Source: Allotamlana fucoidanivorans
GTDB taxonomy: Bacteria; Bacteroidota; Bacteroidia; Flavobacteriales; Flavobacteriaceae
Assembly: GCF_045788535.1 (NCBI RefSeq)
Contig: NZ_CP074074.1
Location: forward strand, 806,001-870,000
DNA: 64,000 nt
Direction of reading: 5' to 3'
Shown here piece by piece: positions 28,238 to 37,679 of the stretch; within the stretch, counting starts at the first letter, position 1, and each line of letters starts with the position of its first letter. The translations under genes were made by a program, and so were the position numbers. The notes under the pieces are model-generated. The model ran no database searches. It was not told the DNA's origin and saw only the letters and a list, made by a program, of their open reading frames with translations.

Positions 28238-29686
28238 ATGTCTAAGTATACCGAGGATGATTTACGCGAAGAGCTAAAAACCAAAGAATACGAATACGGT
28301 TTTTATACCGATATAGAATCTGACACCTTTCCTAATGGCTTAAATGAAGATATTGTAAGAGCCATTTCAAAAAAGAAAGAAGAACCAGAATGGATGACGG
28401 AGTGGCGTTTGCAAGCCTTTCGTGCTTGGGAGCAAATGATTGAACCTGAATGGGCTAACGTACATTATGAAAAGCCTAATTTTCAAGCGATATCTTACTA
28501 CTCAGCACCAAATAGCAAACCTAAATATGATAGTTTAGATGAAGTTGACCCTGAATTACTGGCTACATTTGAAAAGCTAGGTATTTCTTTAGATGAACAA
28601 AAGAAATTAGCTGGGGTAGCTATGGATGTAGTGGTTGATTCGGTTTCTGTAGCAACAACATTTAAAAAGACGCTAGCCGAGCAAGGCATTATCTTTATGA
28701 GTATTTCGGAAGCTATCAAAGAACACCCTGACCTGGTAAAAAAATATATTGGTACAGTGGTACCTCAAAAAGACAATTTTTACGCGGCCTTAAATTCTGC
28801 GGTATTCAGTGATGGTTCGTTCTGTTACATTCCTAAAGGGGTAAGATGTCCTATGGAACTATCTACCTATTTTAGAATAAATCAAGCAGGTACCGGGCAA
28901 TTTGAAAGAACTCTTGTTATTGCCGATGAAGGCAGTTACGTAAGCTATCTTGAAGGTTGTACAGCACCAAGTAGAGATGAAAATCAACTTCACGCCGCTG
29001 TTGTTGAATTAATCGCTTTAGATGATGCTGAAATAAAATATTCAACCGTACAAAACTGGTTTCCAGGAAACGCCGAAGGCAAAGGCGGGGTTTACAATTT
29101 TGTAACCAAACGTGGGTTATGCGAGACAAACGCTAAAATCTCATGGACCCAAGTTGAAACTGGTTCGGCAGTGACCTGGAAATATCCAAGCTGCGTACTA
29201 AAAGGAGATAATTCGGTAGGTGAATTTTACTCAATCGCAGTGACTAATAATTACCAACAAGCCGATACGGGAACCAAAATGATTCACTTAGGTAAAAACA
29301 CCAAGTCAACCATTATTTCAAAGGGTATTTCTGCTGGTAAATCACAAAATAGTTACCGCGGTTTGGTTCAAGTAAGTTCAAGGGCTGAAAATGCACGCAA
29401 CTTTTCACAATGTGATAGTTTACTTATGGGCAATGAATGTGGTGCGCATACCTTCCCATACATAGAAGCAAAAAATAAAACAGCAAAAATAGAGCACGAA
29501 GCCACCACCAGTAAAATTGGAGAAGATCAAATTTTTTATTGTAATCAACGTGGTATAGACACCGAAAAAGCGATTGCGTTAATTGTAAATGGTTTTAGCA
29601 AAGAAGTTTTAAATAAACTACCTATGGAATTTGCTGTTGAAGCTCAAAAACTTTTAGAAATAAGCTTAGAAGGTAGTGTTGGTTAA
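28238..29686 (+). CDS. sufB: Fe-S cluster scaffold subunit SufB
   Basis: A 482-residue beta-helix scaffold on which SufBC2D builds clusters. Family signatures include [50 protein letters not shown] and [20 protein letters not shown]. Cysteines are present in the late region ([20 protein letters not shown]) as expected for cluster assembly. The gene is followed after 12 bp by an unusual lipoprotein gene instead of directly by sufC. Confidence 0.96.
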   Translation: MSKYTEDDLREELKTKEYEYGFYTDIESDTFPNGLNEDIVRAISKKKEEPEWMTEWRLQAFRAWEQMIEPEWANVHYEKPNFQAISYYSAPNSKPKYDSLDEVDPELLATFEKLGISLDEQKKLAGVAMDVVVDSVSVATTFKKTLAEQGIIFMSISEAIKEHPDLVKKYIGTVVPQKDNFYAALNSAVFSDGSFCYIPKGVRCPMELSTYFRINQAGTGQFERTLVIADEGSYVSYLEGCTAPSRDENQLHAAVVELIALDDAEIKYSTVQNWFPGNAEGKGGVYNFVTKRGLCETNAKISWTQVETGSAVTWKYPSCVLKGDNSVGEFYSIAVTNNYQQADTGTKMIHLGKNTKSTIISKGISAGKSQNSYRGLVQVSSRAENARNFSQCDSLLMGNECGAHTFPYIEAKNKTAKIEHEATTSKIGEDQIFYCNQRGIDTEKAIALIVNGFSKEVLNKLPMEFAVEAQKLLEISLEGSVG

Positions 29687-29698
29687 TCGTTTCAAAAC

Positions 29699-30094
29699 AT
29701 GAAAAAAGTCATTCTCATCACGTTTATTTCACTGCTCTTTATGAGTTGTAAAAACGAGTCGAAATCCACGGATGCTAAATTAATTGAAGAGCAGGTAATC
29801 GCCGAAAAAAACGCACCACAGATCATAAAAGGTGAATTTGTGTATTTTGATGGCGCAGCCGTATTACAAACGCATAACGAAATATACGGTGTTTTAGTAA
29901 CCGACAAAATGCTTGAACTTAACGAACAAGCTAAAACCCTAAAGACTGAACCAACAGATATGGTTTTGGTTGAAATTAAAGGACATATCACAAATAAAAA
30001 AGACGAAAAAATTCTTTGGGAAAACAAAATAGAAGTGGTTGAAATAATAAGTGTAAAGCCAGCCCCAAAAGAAGAAAATATTGTAAAATTATAG
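29699..30094 (+). CDS. Lipoprotein encoded inside the suf operon (NlpE C-terminal-like OB domain)
   Basis: A 131-residue protein with lipobox signal MKKVILITFISLLFMSC (Cys17). The single domain after a short Lys/Asp-rich linker reads GEFVYFDGAAVLQTHNEIYG, then LVEIKGHITNK and EVVEIISVKP. This resembles the OB-fold second domain of the envelope stress lipoprotein NlpE, though the CxxC-containing first domain is missing. It sits between sufB and sufC with 12-bp gaps on both sides and the same strand, so it is part of the transcript. Its role with cytoplasmic SUF proteins is unclear. The homology call is tentative. Confidence 0.7.
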   Translation: MKKVILITFISLLFMSCKNESKSTDAKLIEEQVIAEKNAPQIIKGEFVYFDGAAVLQTHNEIYGVLVTDKMLELNEQAKTLKTEPTDMVLVEIKGHITNKKDEKILWENKIEVVEIISVKPAPKEENIVKL

Positions 30095-30106
30095 GAAACC
30101 AATAGT

Positions 30107-30859
30107 ATGTTAAAAATTGAAAATTTACACGCAAGTGTTGAAGGGAAAAGTATCTTGAAAGGCATAAACCTTGAAGTAAAACCAGGAGAAGTTCATGCTA
30201 TTATGGGGCCAAATGGGTCAGGAAAAAGCACACTTTCATCAGTAATAGCAGGTAAAGAAGAGTATGAAGTTACCGATGGTACTATTGAATTTGAAGGTGA
30301 AGATATTGAAGAATTAGCAGCTGAAGAACGTGCCCACAAAGGTATTTTCTTATCCTTTCAATATCCTGTAGAAATCCCAGGGGTTTCCGTTACAAACTTT
30401 ATGAAAACGGCTATCAACGAATCTAGAAAAGCAAAAGGTTTAGAAGAAATGCCGGCTAAAGATATGTTGAAGCTTATTAGAGAAAAATCTGAATTACTTG
30501 AAATAGATCGTAAATTCTTATCGCGTTCTTTAAACGAAGGCTTTTCTGGTGGTGAGAAGAAACGTAACGAAATTTTCCAAATGGCCATGCTTGAACCTAA
30601 ATTAGCCATTCTTGATGAAACAGACTCTGGTTTAGATATTGATGCGCTAAGAATTGTGGCTAACGGCGTTAATAAATTAAAAAGTAAAGACAATGCGGTT
30701 GTGGTTATTACTCACTACCAACGCTTGTTAGATTATATTGTGCCAGACTTTGTTCACGTTTTGCACAACGGAAAAATCGTGAAATCGGGCACCAAAGAAT
30801 TGGCTCATGAGCTTGAAGAAAAAGGATACGACTGGATTAAAGAAGAAGTGAACGCTTAA
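30107..30859 (+). CDS. sufC: Fe-S assembly ATPase SufC
   Basis: A 250-residue ABC ATPase that powers the SufBC2D complex. Walker A is GPNGSGKST near residue 35, the Q-loop is [12 protein letters not shown], the signature is [15 protein letters not shown], Walker B is [12 protein letters not shown] and the H-loop is VVITHYQR. The wording [11 protein letters not shown] is diagnostic for SufC over other ABC proteins. It follows the embedded lipoprotein by 12 bp and precedes sufD by 10 bp. Confidence 0.97.
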   Translation: MLKIENLHASVEGKSILKGINLEVKPGEVHAIMGPNGSGKSTLSSVIAGKEEYEVTDGTIEFEGEDIEELAAEERAHKGIFLSFQYPVEIPGVSVTNFMKTAINESRKAKGLEEMPAKDMLKLIREKSELLEIDRKFLSRSLNEGFSGGEKKRNEIFQMAMLEPKLAILDETDSGLDIDALRIVANGVNKLKSKDNAVVVITHYQRLLDYIVPDFVHVLHNGKIVKSGTKELAHELEEKGYDWIKEEVNA

Positions 30860-30869
30860 TACCAAGCCA

Positions 30870-32183
30870 ATGGATTTAAAAGACAAATTAGTATCATCAT
30901 TTTTAGCATTTGAGAACAAAGTTGATGTAGAAAGCTATGTTCACGGTGTAAGATCTGAGGCTATCAAAGTATTTGAAGAAAAAGGATTCCCTACCAAAAA
31001 GGAAGAAGCCTGGAAATATACTTCTCTAAACAGCATTTTAAAAGAAGACTACAGTGTGTTTCCAAAGCAAGAAAATGCACTAGAACACAGAGATGTTAAA
31101 GAATATCTTATTCATGAGATAGACACGTACAACATTGTTTTTATTGATGGTAAGTACTCATCACACCTATCTAGAACAACGCATGATGGGATGGATGTTT
31201 GCCTCATGTCAGCTGCCCTTAACAAGCCTAAGTATCGTTTGGTTATTGAAAAATACTTCAATAAAGCAGCCTCAAAAGACAGTTTAACCTCTCTAAATAC
31301 CGCATTTTCAAGTGAAGGCGCTTACATTCATATTCCTAAAGGCACTATTGCCGATAAGCCCATTCAAATTATTCATTTCTCAACAGGTAATGAATCGGCC
31401 ACTATGCTACAACCTAGAAATCTTATAGTTGTAGAAGAAAATAGTCATGTTCAAATTATTGAGCGTCATCAAAGTTTAACAGACAATCCGGTTTTAACCA
31501 ACAGTGTTACCGAAATTTTCACAAGAAAACGTGCTATTGTTGATTATTATAAAATACAAAACGACACAGCGAACGCCTCTTTAATTGATAATACCTTTAT
31601 CAATCAGGAACGCGAAAGCATCGCCTCAGTACATACCTTTTCTTTTGGTGGTAAATTAATACGCAACAACCTTAATTTTTATCAAAACGGTGAACGCATA
31701 GATTCTACCTTAAAAGGTGTCACTATTTTAGGAGACAAACAACACGTTGACCACAATACTTTGGTGCATCATATTGAACCAAACTGTGAGAGTCATCAAG
31801 ACTACAAAGGTATTTTTGGGGATAATGCCACAGGCGTTTTCAACGGAAAAATTATAGTTGAAAAAGAAGCACAAAAAACAAACGCCTTTCAATCAAACAA
31901 CAATATTTTAATAAGCGATAAAGCTTCTATTAACACCAAACCGCAACTTGAAATTTTTGCCGATGATGTAAAATGCTCTCATGGTTGTACCATTGGGCAA
32001 CTTGATGAAAGTGCCTTGTTCTATATGCAATCTCGAGGAATTCCAAAAAAGGAAGCCAAGGCGTTATTAATGTATGCTTTTAGTAACAATGTACTTAGCT
32101 CGGTAAAAATTCCAGAGGTAAAACAACGTATCAACAAAATCATAGCCAATAAACTAGGTGTAAATATTGGGTTTGATTTGTAA
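30870..32183 (+). CDS. sufD: Fe-S cluster assembly subunit SufD
   Basis: A 437-residue paralog of SufB and partner in SufBC2D. The N terminus is helical (KEEAWKYTSLNSILKEDY). The beta-helix contains VHHIEPNCESHQDYKGIFGD, NGKIIVEKEAQKTNAFQSNN and DVKCSHGCTIGQLDESALFY, with the conserved His near the SufB interface. The C terminus is a helical bundle (SRGIPKKEAKALLMYAF). The gene is 10 bp after sufC. A repeat-like 60-bp segment separates it from sufS. Confidence 0.95.
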   Translation: MDLKDKLVSSFLAFENKVDVESYVHGVRSEAIKVFEEKGFPTKKEEAWKYTSLNSILKEDYSVFPKQENALEHRDVKEYLIHEIDTYNIVFIDGKYSSHLSRTTHDGMDVCLMSAALNKPKYRLVIEKYFNKAASKDSLTSLNTAFSSEGAYIHIPKGTIADKPIQIIHFSTGNESATMLQPRNLIVVEENSHVQIIERHQSLTDNPVLTNSVTEIFTRKRAIVDYYKIQNDTANASLIDNTFINQERESIASVHTFSFGGKLIRNNLNFYQNGERIDSTLKGVTILGDKQHVDHNTLVHHIEPNCESHQDYKGIFGDNATGVFNGKIIVEKEAQKTNAFQSNNNILISDKASINTKPQLEIFADDVKCSHGCTIGQLDESALFYMQSRGIPKKEAKALLMYAFSNNVLSSVKIPEVKQRINKIIANKLGVNIGFDL

Positions 32184-32197
32184 TATTTTTTTGAAGC

Positions 32198-32265
32198 TCA
32201 TTCCCGCTATACGCTATATCTTTTTTTCGTCCCTCAAAAAAGGATGCCGCTACTATCGGGGCTAG
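32198..32265. repeat. probable dispersed extragenic repeat between sufD and sufS
   Basis: The segment reads cattcccgctatacgctata, then a T tract, gtccctcaaaaaaggatg and ccgctactatcggggcta. From memory, sequences of this wording (agcccCGAT...CGGCATCC...GCGGGAA on the other strand) recur between genes across Flavobacteriaceae genomes. A second copy does not occur in this window. It lies inside an operon and would be transcribed. Confidence 0.5.
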
Positions 32266-32276
32266 ACCAAACTGCT

Positions 32277-33491
32277 ATGTTCAACGTAGAAACCATAAGA
32301 CAAGACTTTCCCATTCTTTCTCGTAAAGTTAATGGCAAGCCATTAGTGTATTTTGACAATGCTGCAACATCACAAACCCCAAAGCAAGTTATTAAAGCGA
32401 TTGTAGATTATTATTCAAACTACAACGCCAATATTCATCGTGGGGTTCATACCCTAAGTCAGGAAGCTACAGATTTATACGAACAAGCACGACAAAAAAT
32501 ACAATCGCATTTTAATGCCAAGTTTTCTCATGAAATCATTTTCACCTCAGGAACCACACACGGTATTAATTTGGTAGCCAATGGTTTTTCTTCACTTCTA
32601 AAAAAAGCCGATGAAATCATAGTTTCTGCCTTAGAACATCACTCCAATATTGTGCCTTGGCAAATGCTTTGCGAGCGTACAGGGGCTACACTCAAAGTCA
32701 TTCCTATGAATGAAGATGGTGAACTCATCATGACAGACTATGACAAACTATTGTCAAAACACACAAAACTTGTTTTTGTAAACCACGTTTCCAATGCGTT
32801 AGGCACAGTAAACCCTATTGAATACATCATTGAAAAAGCCCATCAATTTGGTGCCGCTGTGCTTATTGATGGCGCGCAGTCTAGCCCGCACATTAAACCA
32901 GATGTTCAAAAACTAGATGTTGACTTTTACGTGGCTTCAGCGCACAAAATGTGTGGTCCTACAGGTGTTGGCATGCTTTATGGGAAAGAGGAATGGCTAA
33001 AAAAACTCCCCCCATACCAAGGTGGTGGTGAGATGATTGCCGAAGTTACCTTTGAAAAAACCTCCTACGCAGATTTACCACATAAATTTGAAGCGGGTAC
33101 ACCAAATATTGCCGGAGGTATTACCTTTGGTGCCGCTCTGGATTATATGAACGCCATAGGTTTTGAAAATATTGCTACTTATGAACATGAGCTTTTAAGT
33201 TACGCTACCGAACAATTATCAGCCATTAAAGGTTTGAAAATATACGGTACCTCTGCCCAAAAAACTTCTGTAATTTCCTTTAACCTTAAAGGCATCCACC
33301 CCTATGATGTGGGTACCATCCTAGACAAACTAGGCATTGCCGTAAGAACAGGACATCACTGTGCACAACCTATCATGGATTTTTATAAAATACCTGGAAC
33401 CGTAAGAGCTTCTCTAGCGTTTTACAACACTAAAGCTGAGATTGATGCCTTAGTAGAAGGCGTTAAGAAAGCAAAAATGATGCTGTCTTAA
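32277..33491 (+). CDS. sufS: Cysteine desulfurase SufS
   Basis: A 404-residue PLP enzyme supplying sulfur to the SUF machinery. I chose the ATG at 32277 (MFNVETIRQDFPIL), which aligns with the normal SufS N terminus. The upstream ATG at 32244 would translate repeat-like intergenic DNA. EHHSNIVPWQ, VLIDGAQSSPH and the PLP-lysine in VASAHKMCGPTGVG near residue 222 are present. The catalytic Cys lies in RTGHHCAQP near residue 361. No sufE or sufU is adjacent. It is the last gene of the operon; a weak hairpin at 33516-33549 may end transcription. Confidence 0.94.
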   Translation: MFNVETIRQDFPILSRKVNGKPLVYFDNAATSQTPKQVIKAIVDYYSNYNANIHRGVHTLSQEATDLYEQARQKIQSHFNAKFSHEIIFTSGTTHGINLVANGFSSLLKKADEIIVSALEHHSNIVPWQMLCERTGATLKVIPMNEDGELIMTDYDKLLSKHTKLVFVNHVSNALGTVNPIEYIIEKAHQFGAAVLIDGAQSSPHIKPDVQKLDVDFYVASAHKMCGPTGVGMLYGKEEWLKKLPPYQGGGEMIAEVTFEKTSYADLPHKFEAGTPNIAGGITFGAALDYMNAIGFENIATYEHELLSYATEQLSAIKGLKIYGTSAQKTSVISFNLKGIHPYDVGTILDKLGIAVRTGHHCAQPIMDFYKIPGTVRASLAFYNTKAEIDALVEGVKKAKMMLS

Positions 33492-33515
33492 AATAACTTT
33501 CATTTTTCGCCAAAA

Positions 33516-33549
33516 CCGAAAAACACATTATAACAATTATGCTTTTCGG
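33516..33549 (+). terminator. possible weak terminator after sufS
   Basis: ccgaaaa and ttttcgg form a 7-bp stem with a 20-nt loop, and T-rich stretches follow. It is the only candidate terminator after sufS. Confidence 0.35.
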
Positions 33550-33639
33550 CACTTGTTTTACGTTTTTTGCCCAAATAAAATTAAAGATTTAAAGATTTGT
33601 TTTATCTTATAAGCTCTGACTAATTCAAATCTTTCAAAA

Positions 33640-34725
33640 ATGAAAAGACTACTTTTCTTCATTATGACTGTAGGGCTAGTATTTACATCCTGTGACAGTA
33701 ACAAAAACGAAATCACACCGATAAATCAAGATATTGATATGAGTGATTTTTATGTTTATACTGATGATTATGATGCTTCTGCATCAAAAACAGTAAGCAG
33801 CAAAGACAAAGTAAAAACATGTTACACCATGAAAATGCTAAATAAACAGTTGCTGGAAAATCCAAGCTTAGAGCGTAAAATGTATGAAATTGAATACCAT
33901 ACGAGAAGGTTTATTTCCTCAAAAAAACCAAGTGGTGTTGGTAATGGCAATAATGGCGGAAATAATGGTGATAATGGTGGAAGTGAAGAACCTGTTGATG
34001 ATGGTTTAGGAACTTTAAACATTCCTGTTTATGTGTATGTTATTTACTCAAATAGTCAACAAAACATAAGTGACGCCCAAATTAATTCACAAATTACTGT
34101 TTTAAATAATGATTTTAATGACGCGGATTTTAGTGATGTTCGTCATGAATTTCAAAATTTAGGTGCAGACATTGATATTAATTTTAACTTACAAGTTATT
34201 GACAGAGAGTATAACTCCAGAACAGATTGGGGTTTAAATGATGCTGTAAAAGCAGCATACCCTGCAGTAAATGGCTATTTAACCATGTGGGTAGCTCCTA
34301 TTACTCCAGGATATTTAGGTTATGCACAGTTTCCTGGTGGTAAAGCCAGTACAGATGGCGTTGTTATGTCTCCACAATACTTTGGCTCTTCAGAATATGA
34401 TACTCAAGGTAACTTCTATTTAGATGCCCCCTTTGATCTAGGTAGAACTACCACGCATGAGGTTGGTCATTGGATGAATTTACGACATATTTGGGGTGAT
34501 GGTAGATGTAGACAAGATGATTTTGTGAGTGACACACCGTCATCAGATGGGCCTAATTATAGGTGTGATTTGCTTGAAGTGAGTTGTAAATCAACGGATA
34601 TGGTAGAAAACTATATGGATTACTCAGATGATGGCTGTATGGGTCTTTTTACAAATGGTCAAAAATTTAGAATGCGTGCTGTATTTGCCTCTGGTGGTCC
34701 CAGAGCAGCTTTGGTTGGGAACTAA
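33640..34725 (+). CDS. M43-type (pappalysin-like) zinc metalloprotease lipoprotein
   Basis: A 361-residue protease. MKRLLFFIMTVGLVFTSC is a lipoprotein signal (Cys18). After a propeptide-like region comes a Gly/Asn linker (GNGNNGGNNGDNGGSEEP) at about residues 100-120. The catalytic domain carries HEVGHWMNLRH starting at His273 with the nearby Asp of IWGDGRC, and the Met-turn ENYMDYSDDGCMGLFT near residue 330. Paired cysteines are typical of the cytophagalysin/ulilysin group. It would sit on the cell surface or periplasmic side of a membrane. The Cys-His spacing supports M43; substrate unknown. It is convergent with fbp. Confidence 0.87.
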   Translation: MKRLLFFIMTVGLVFTSCDSNKNEITPINQDIDMSDFYVYTDDYDASASKTVSSKDKVKTCYTMKMLNKQLLENPSLERKMYEIEYHTRRFISSKKPSGVGNGNNGGNNGDNGGSEEPVDDGLGTLNIPVYVYVIYSNSQQNISDAQINSQITVLNNDFNDADFSDVRHEFQNLGADIDINFNLQVIDREYNSRTDWGLNDAVKAAYPAVNGYLTMWVAPITPGYLGYAQFPGGKASTDGVVMSPQYFGSSEYDTQGNFYLDAPFDLGRTTTHEVGHWMNLRHIWGDGRCRQDDFVSDTPSSDGPNYRCDLLEVSCKSTDMVENYMDYSDDGCMGLFTNGQKFRMRAVFASGGPRAALVGN

Positions 34726-34736
34726 AAATAGGTTTT

Positions 34737-34790
34737 AACGCAATAAAAATTAAGACGCCAAAAAGTTGACGTCTTAATTTTTATTGCGTT
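34737..34790. terminator. perfect 21-bp hairpin between convergent genes
   Basis: The arms at 34737-34757 and 34770-34790 are exact reverse complements, with a 12-nt loop. The stem includes its own A and T runs. It lies between the M43 protease (+) and fbp (-) stops, so a bidirectional terminator or RNA stabiliser is likely. Confidence 0.75.
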
Positions 34791-34799
34791 AATTATGTC

Positions 34800-35807
34800 T
34801 TACTGAGCATTTCTCATAAACTCTTCAGCTTTTTCTACCATGTTTTTACTGCCACAAATAAAGGGTACCCGTTGATGTAGTTCTGTAGGTTCAACATCTA
34901 ATGTCCGTGTAAAACCATCACTTGATTTGCCATTAGCCTGCTCGGCTAAAAAAGCCATAGGGTTGCATTCATATAGTAAACGCAATTTACCATTAGGATT
35001 TTTTGAACTTTGAGGGTATAAATAAATACCCCCTTTAATCATGTTTCTGTGAAAATCTGAAACCAAAGACCCAATATACCGCGAGGTGTACGGCCTATCC
35101 CCTTCTTCTTCTTGGCAATACTTGATATAATTCTTTATTCCCTGAGGAAAATGAATATAATTGCCTTCATTCACCGAATAAATATTGCCGTCCTCTGGAA
35201 ATTCCATGTTTGGGTGCGATAAATAAAACGAACCAATAGCAGGATTCAAAGTAAACCCATTAACACCATGCCCTGTAGTATATACTAACATGGTTGACGT
35301 TCCATAAACCACATAGCCCGCAGCCACTTGTTCACTACCCTTTTGCAGAAAATCTTCTAATTGTACTGGGGTTCCTACTGGAGTCACTCTTCTGTAAATA
35401 GAGAAAATGGTTCCAACAGATACATTAACATCAATATTTGAAGACCCATCTAAAGGATCAATCAGTACTACGTATTTATTTTGATGGTTTTTATCTTGAC
35501 TATTTATTGAAATAAAATCATCTTCTTCTTCGCTGGCAATTCCACAAACTATATTTCGCTTGGTTAGGGTTTGAATAAATTTATCATTTGCATAAACATC
35601 TAATTTTTGTTGGTCTTCACCTTGAATATTTGTATCACCAGCAGCTCCAATAATATCAACCAAGCCCGCTTTATTAACCTCATGGTTAACAATCTTTGCG
35701 GCTAACCTAATAGAATTAAGCAAACTGGATAACTCCCCTGATGAATACTGAAATGATGATTGATTTTTAATAATAAACTCTCCTAACGTTTGTTTTTGCT
35801 CAGACAT
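34800..35807 (-). CDS. fbp: Fructose-1,6-bisphosphatase class I
   Basis: A 335-residue gluconeogenic phosphatase converting fructose 1,6-bisphosphate to fructose 6-phosphate. Metal ligands appear in SEEEDDF (residue about 95) and [17 protein letters not shown] (about 125). Substrate-binding residues lie in [39 protein letters not shown] and [10 protein letters not shown]. The length and [10 protein letters not shown] signature exclude the class II and III enzymes. It has its own promoter box upstream and a convergent hairpin downstream. Confidence 0.95.
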   Translation of the reverse strand: MSEQKQTLGEFIIKNQSSFQYSSGELSSLLNSIRLAAKIVNHEVNKAGLVDIIGAAGDTNIQGEDQQKLDVYANDKFIQTLTKRNIVCGIASEEEDDFISINSQDKNHQNKYVVLIDPLDGSSNIDVNVSVGTIFSIYRRVTPVGTPVQLEDFLQKGSEQVAAGYVVYGTSTMLVYTTGHGVNGFTLNPAIGSFYLSHPNMEFPEDGNIYSVNEGNYIHFPQGIKNYIKYCQEEEGDRPYTSRYIGSLVSDFHRNMIKGGIYLYPQSSKNPNGKLRLLYECNPMAFLAEQANGKSSDGFTRTLDVEPTELHQRVPFICGSKNMVEKAEEFMRNAQ

Positions 35808-35838
35808 AAAAGTTTGTTTTGTGGTGTTTGAATGTTTA

Positions 35839-35846
35839 CAAATTTA
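35839..35846 (-). promoter_or_regulatory. -7 promoter element for fbp
   Basis: Minus-strand TAAATTTG fits TAnnTTTG, 31 bp upstream of the fbp start. Confidence 0.5.
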
Positions 35847-35900
35847 ATTAACTATATCGTTTTCGGAACAGTAATTTATCTAATATATTTAACTTTAAAC

Positions 35901-35908
35901 TATATTTG
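35901..35908 (+). promoter_or_regulatory. -7 promoter element for the GNAT-aspartate kinase unit
   Basis: TATATTTG is an exact consensus match, 16 bp before the GNAT start. No -33 box was evident. Confidence 0.55.
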
Positions 35909-35924
35909 AACAATTATAAAAACT

Positions 35925-36404
35925 ATGGCCGTTATAATAAGGGATTCGCAAAAAAAGGACATGCATCAGGTGCTTCGTTTAATTCAAGAACTTGCTATTT
36001 TTGAGAAAGAACCAGATGCTGTTGAAATTACTGTTACCGATTTGGAAAATGATGGCTTTGGCTCCCATCCTGCATTTCATTGTTTTGTAGCCGAAGTAGA
36101 TTCAAAAATTGTGGGTATCGCTCTTATTTATAACCGGTACTCAACCTGGAAAGGCAAAGCCATTCATTTAGAAGATTTAATAGTTAGTGAAGCTATGCGT
36201 GGTACTGGAATAGGAACCGCGCTACTCAACGAAGTGATTAAATATGGACATAGTCTTGGTGTAAAACGAATCAATTGGGAAGTTCTAGACTGGAATGAAC
36301 CTGCCATTGAATTTTATGAAAGTAAAGGCGCCAAAGTGATGCGTGACTGGGATGTAGTGCAGTTAAACGAAGAGGCCATAAATAATTACATAGCAACCAT
36401 ATAA
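35925..36404 (+). CDS. GNAT-family N-acetyltransferase
   Basis: A 159-residue acetyl-CoA-dependent acyltransferase. Residues 1-60 form the first half of the fold. The acetyl-CoA pyrophosphate loop is EAMRGTGIGTALLNEVIKYG near residue 95, preceded by IHLEDLIVS, and VLDWNEPAIEFYESKGAKV is the late motif. The wording resembles diamine (spermidine/spermine-type) acetyltransferases, but the substrate is unproven. Its stop is 1 bp from the start of the second aspartate kinase, so the two are coupled. Confidence 0.88.
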   Translation: MAVIIRDSQKKDMHQVLRLIQELAIFEKEPDAVEITVTDLENDGFGSHPAFHCFVAEVDSKIVGIALIYNRYSTWKGKAIHLEDLIVSEAMRGTGIGTALLNEVIKYGHSLGVKRINWEVLDWNEPAIEFYESKGAKVMRDWDVVQLNEEAINNYIATI

Positions 36405-36405
36405 C

Positions 36406-37656
36406 ATGCAAATATTTAAGTTTGGTGGAGCTTCTGTAAAAGATGCCGAGGGTGTAAAAAACCTCCTCTCTGTCTTACTTCAGGTTGGTTATAAAAATAC
36501 GCTTATTGTAGTTTCTGCCATGGGAAAAACAACCAACGCACTTGAGGCAGTCATCAAAAATTATTTGGATAATACGGCTGCTTTACAAAGTGCCCTTCAA
36601 GAGGTTAAAAAATTTCACAATGCCATTCTTTTAGATCTTTTTGAAGATGAACATGCACCTGTATTTAAAAAGGTTAATACACTATTTGATGATTTAAATA
36701 CTTTTATGCGCATGAACAAATCACCCGATTATAATTTTGTTTATGATCAAGTAGTGGGGTTTGGCGAATTAATTTCAACAACCATTGTTAGTGAATACCT
36801 AAACGCAAAAGGTCTGAAAAATAATTGGATAGATGTAAGAACCCAAATAAAAACAGACAATTACTATAGAAATGCGCGTGTTAACTGGAAAGACACACAA
36901 ACGTTAATAACAAATAGTTTAGACACATCGGTATTAAATATCACACAAGGATTTTTAGGTAGTGACACCAATAATTTCACCACAACCTTAGGAAGAGAAG
37001 GTAGTGATTATACTGCAGCGATATACGCCTATTGCTTGAATGCTAAGAGTGTTACCATTTGGAAAGATGTTTCAGGTGTTTTAAATGCAGATCCTAGATA
37101 TTTTGAACAAGCTCAGTTATTAAACAACATATCATATAGTGAAGCTATAGAATTGGCCTTTTATGGCGCTTCAATTATTCATCCTAAAACCATTCAACCT
37201 CTGCAACGCAAAGAAATTCCTTTGTACGTTAAATCGTTTATAAACCCTAAATCTGATGGGTCTCAAATTGGGAAAAATGTAACACTAAGTCCAATGATTC
37301 CTTGCTTTATTGTGAAAAAAAATCAAGTTCTTATCTCCCTTTCCTCATTAGATTTCTCATACATCGTAGAAGATAATATTAGTGAAATTTTTGGTTTATT
37401 GCACACCTATAAAATGAAAGTGGATGTGATACAAAATTCAGCTATCAGTTTTTCGGTCTGCGTAGATAACGTTTATAATAATCTGGATAAATTAATTCAT
37501 CATTTAAAAGCAAAATTTAAAGTGTCCTGCCATGAAAACGTATCCCTCTATACTATAAGACATTACACTGAAAATACTATTAACCAATTAGAGTTAGGAA
37601 AAACCATACTACTAAAACAATTAACACAAGACACCGTTCAACTAGTAACGAAATAA
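36406..37656 (+). CDS. Second, divergent aspartate kinase-family protein
   Basis: A 416-residue amino-acid kinase. The start MQIFKFGGASVKDAEG has Ala where LysC has Thr, and LGREGSDYTAAIYAY replaces the usual RGGSDYTA, but both keep the phosphate-binding Ser-Asp. KDVSGVLNADPRYF matches the second signature. The C-terminal 120 residues are ACT-like (FIVKKNQVLISLSSLDFSYI, then IQNSAISFSVCVDN). It could be a second feedback-insensitive aspartokinase or have changed function. It is encoded 1 bp after a GNAT gene and 23 bp before olsF. The other copy is at 22971. Confidence 0.85.
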   Translation: MQIFKFGGASVKDAEGVKNLLSVLLQVGYKNTLIVVSAMGKTTNALEAVIKNYLDNTAALQSALQEVKKFHNAILLDLFEDEHAPVFKKVNTLFDDLNTFMRMNKSPDYNFVYDQVVGFGELISTTIVSEYLNAKGLKNNWIDVRTQIKTDNYYRNARVNWKDTQTLITNSLDTSVLNITQGFLGSDTNNFTTTLGREGSDYTAAIYAYCLNAKSVTIWKDVSGVLNADPRYFEQAQLLNNISYSEAIELAFYGASIIHPKTIQPLQRKEIPLYVKSFINPKSDGSQIGKNVTLSPMIPCFIVKKNQVLISLSSLDFSYIVEDNISEIFGLLHTYKMKVDVIQNSAISFSVCVDNVYNNLDKLIHHLKAKFKVSCHENVSLYTIRHYTENTINQLELGKTILLKQLTQDTVQLVTK

Positions 37657-37679
37657 ACATTTTTAGTACATTTACACTT

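Noticed and set aside
29692..30165. 157-codon minus-strand ORF opposite the suf lipoprotein
   Set aside because: It is the antisense shadow of the lipoprotein gene and has a low-complexity Ser/Ile/Phe composition.
32244..32276. Upstream ATG for sufS
   Set aside because: It translates repeat-like DNA and does not match the conserved SufS N terminus, which starts at 32277.
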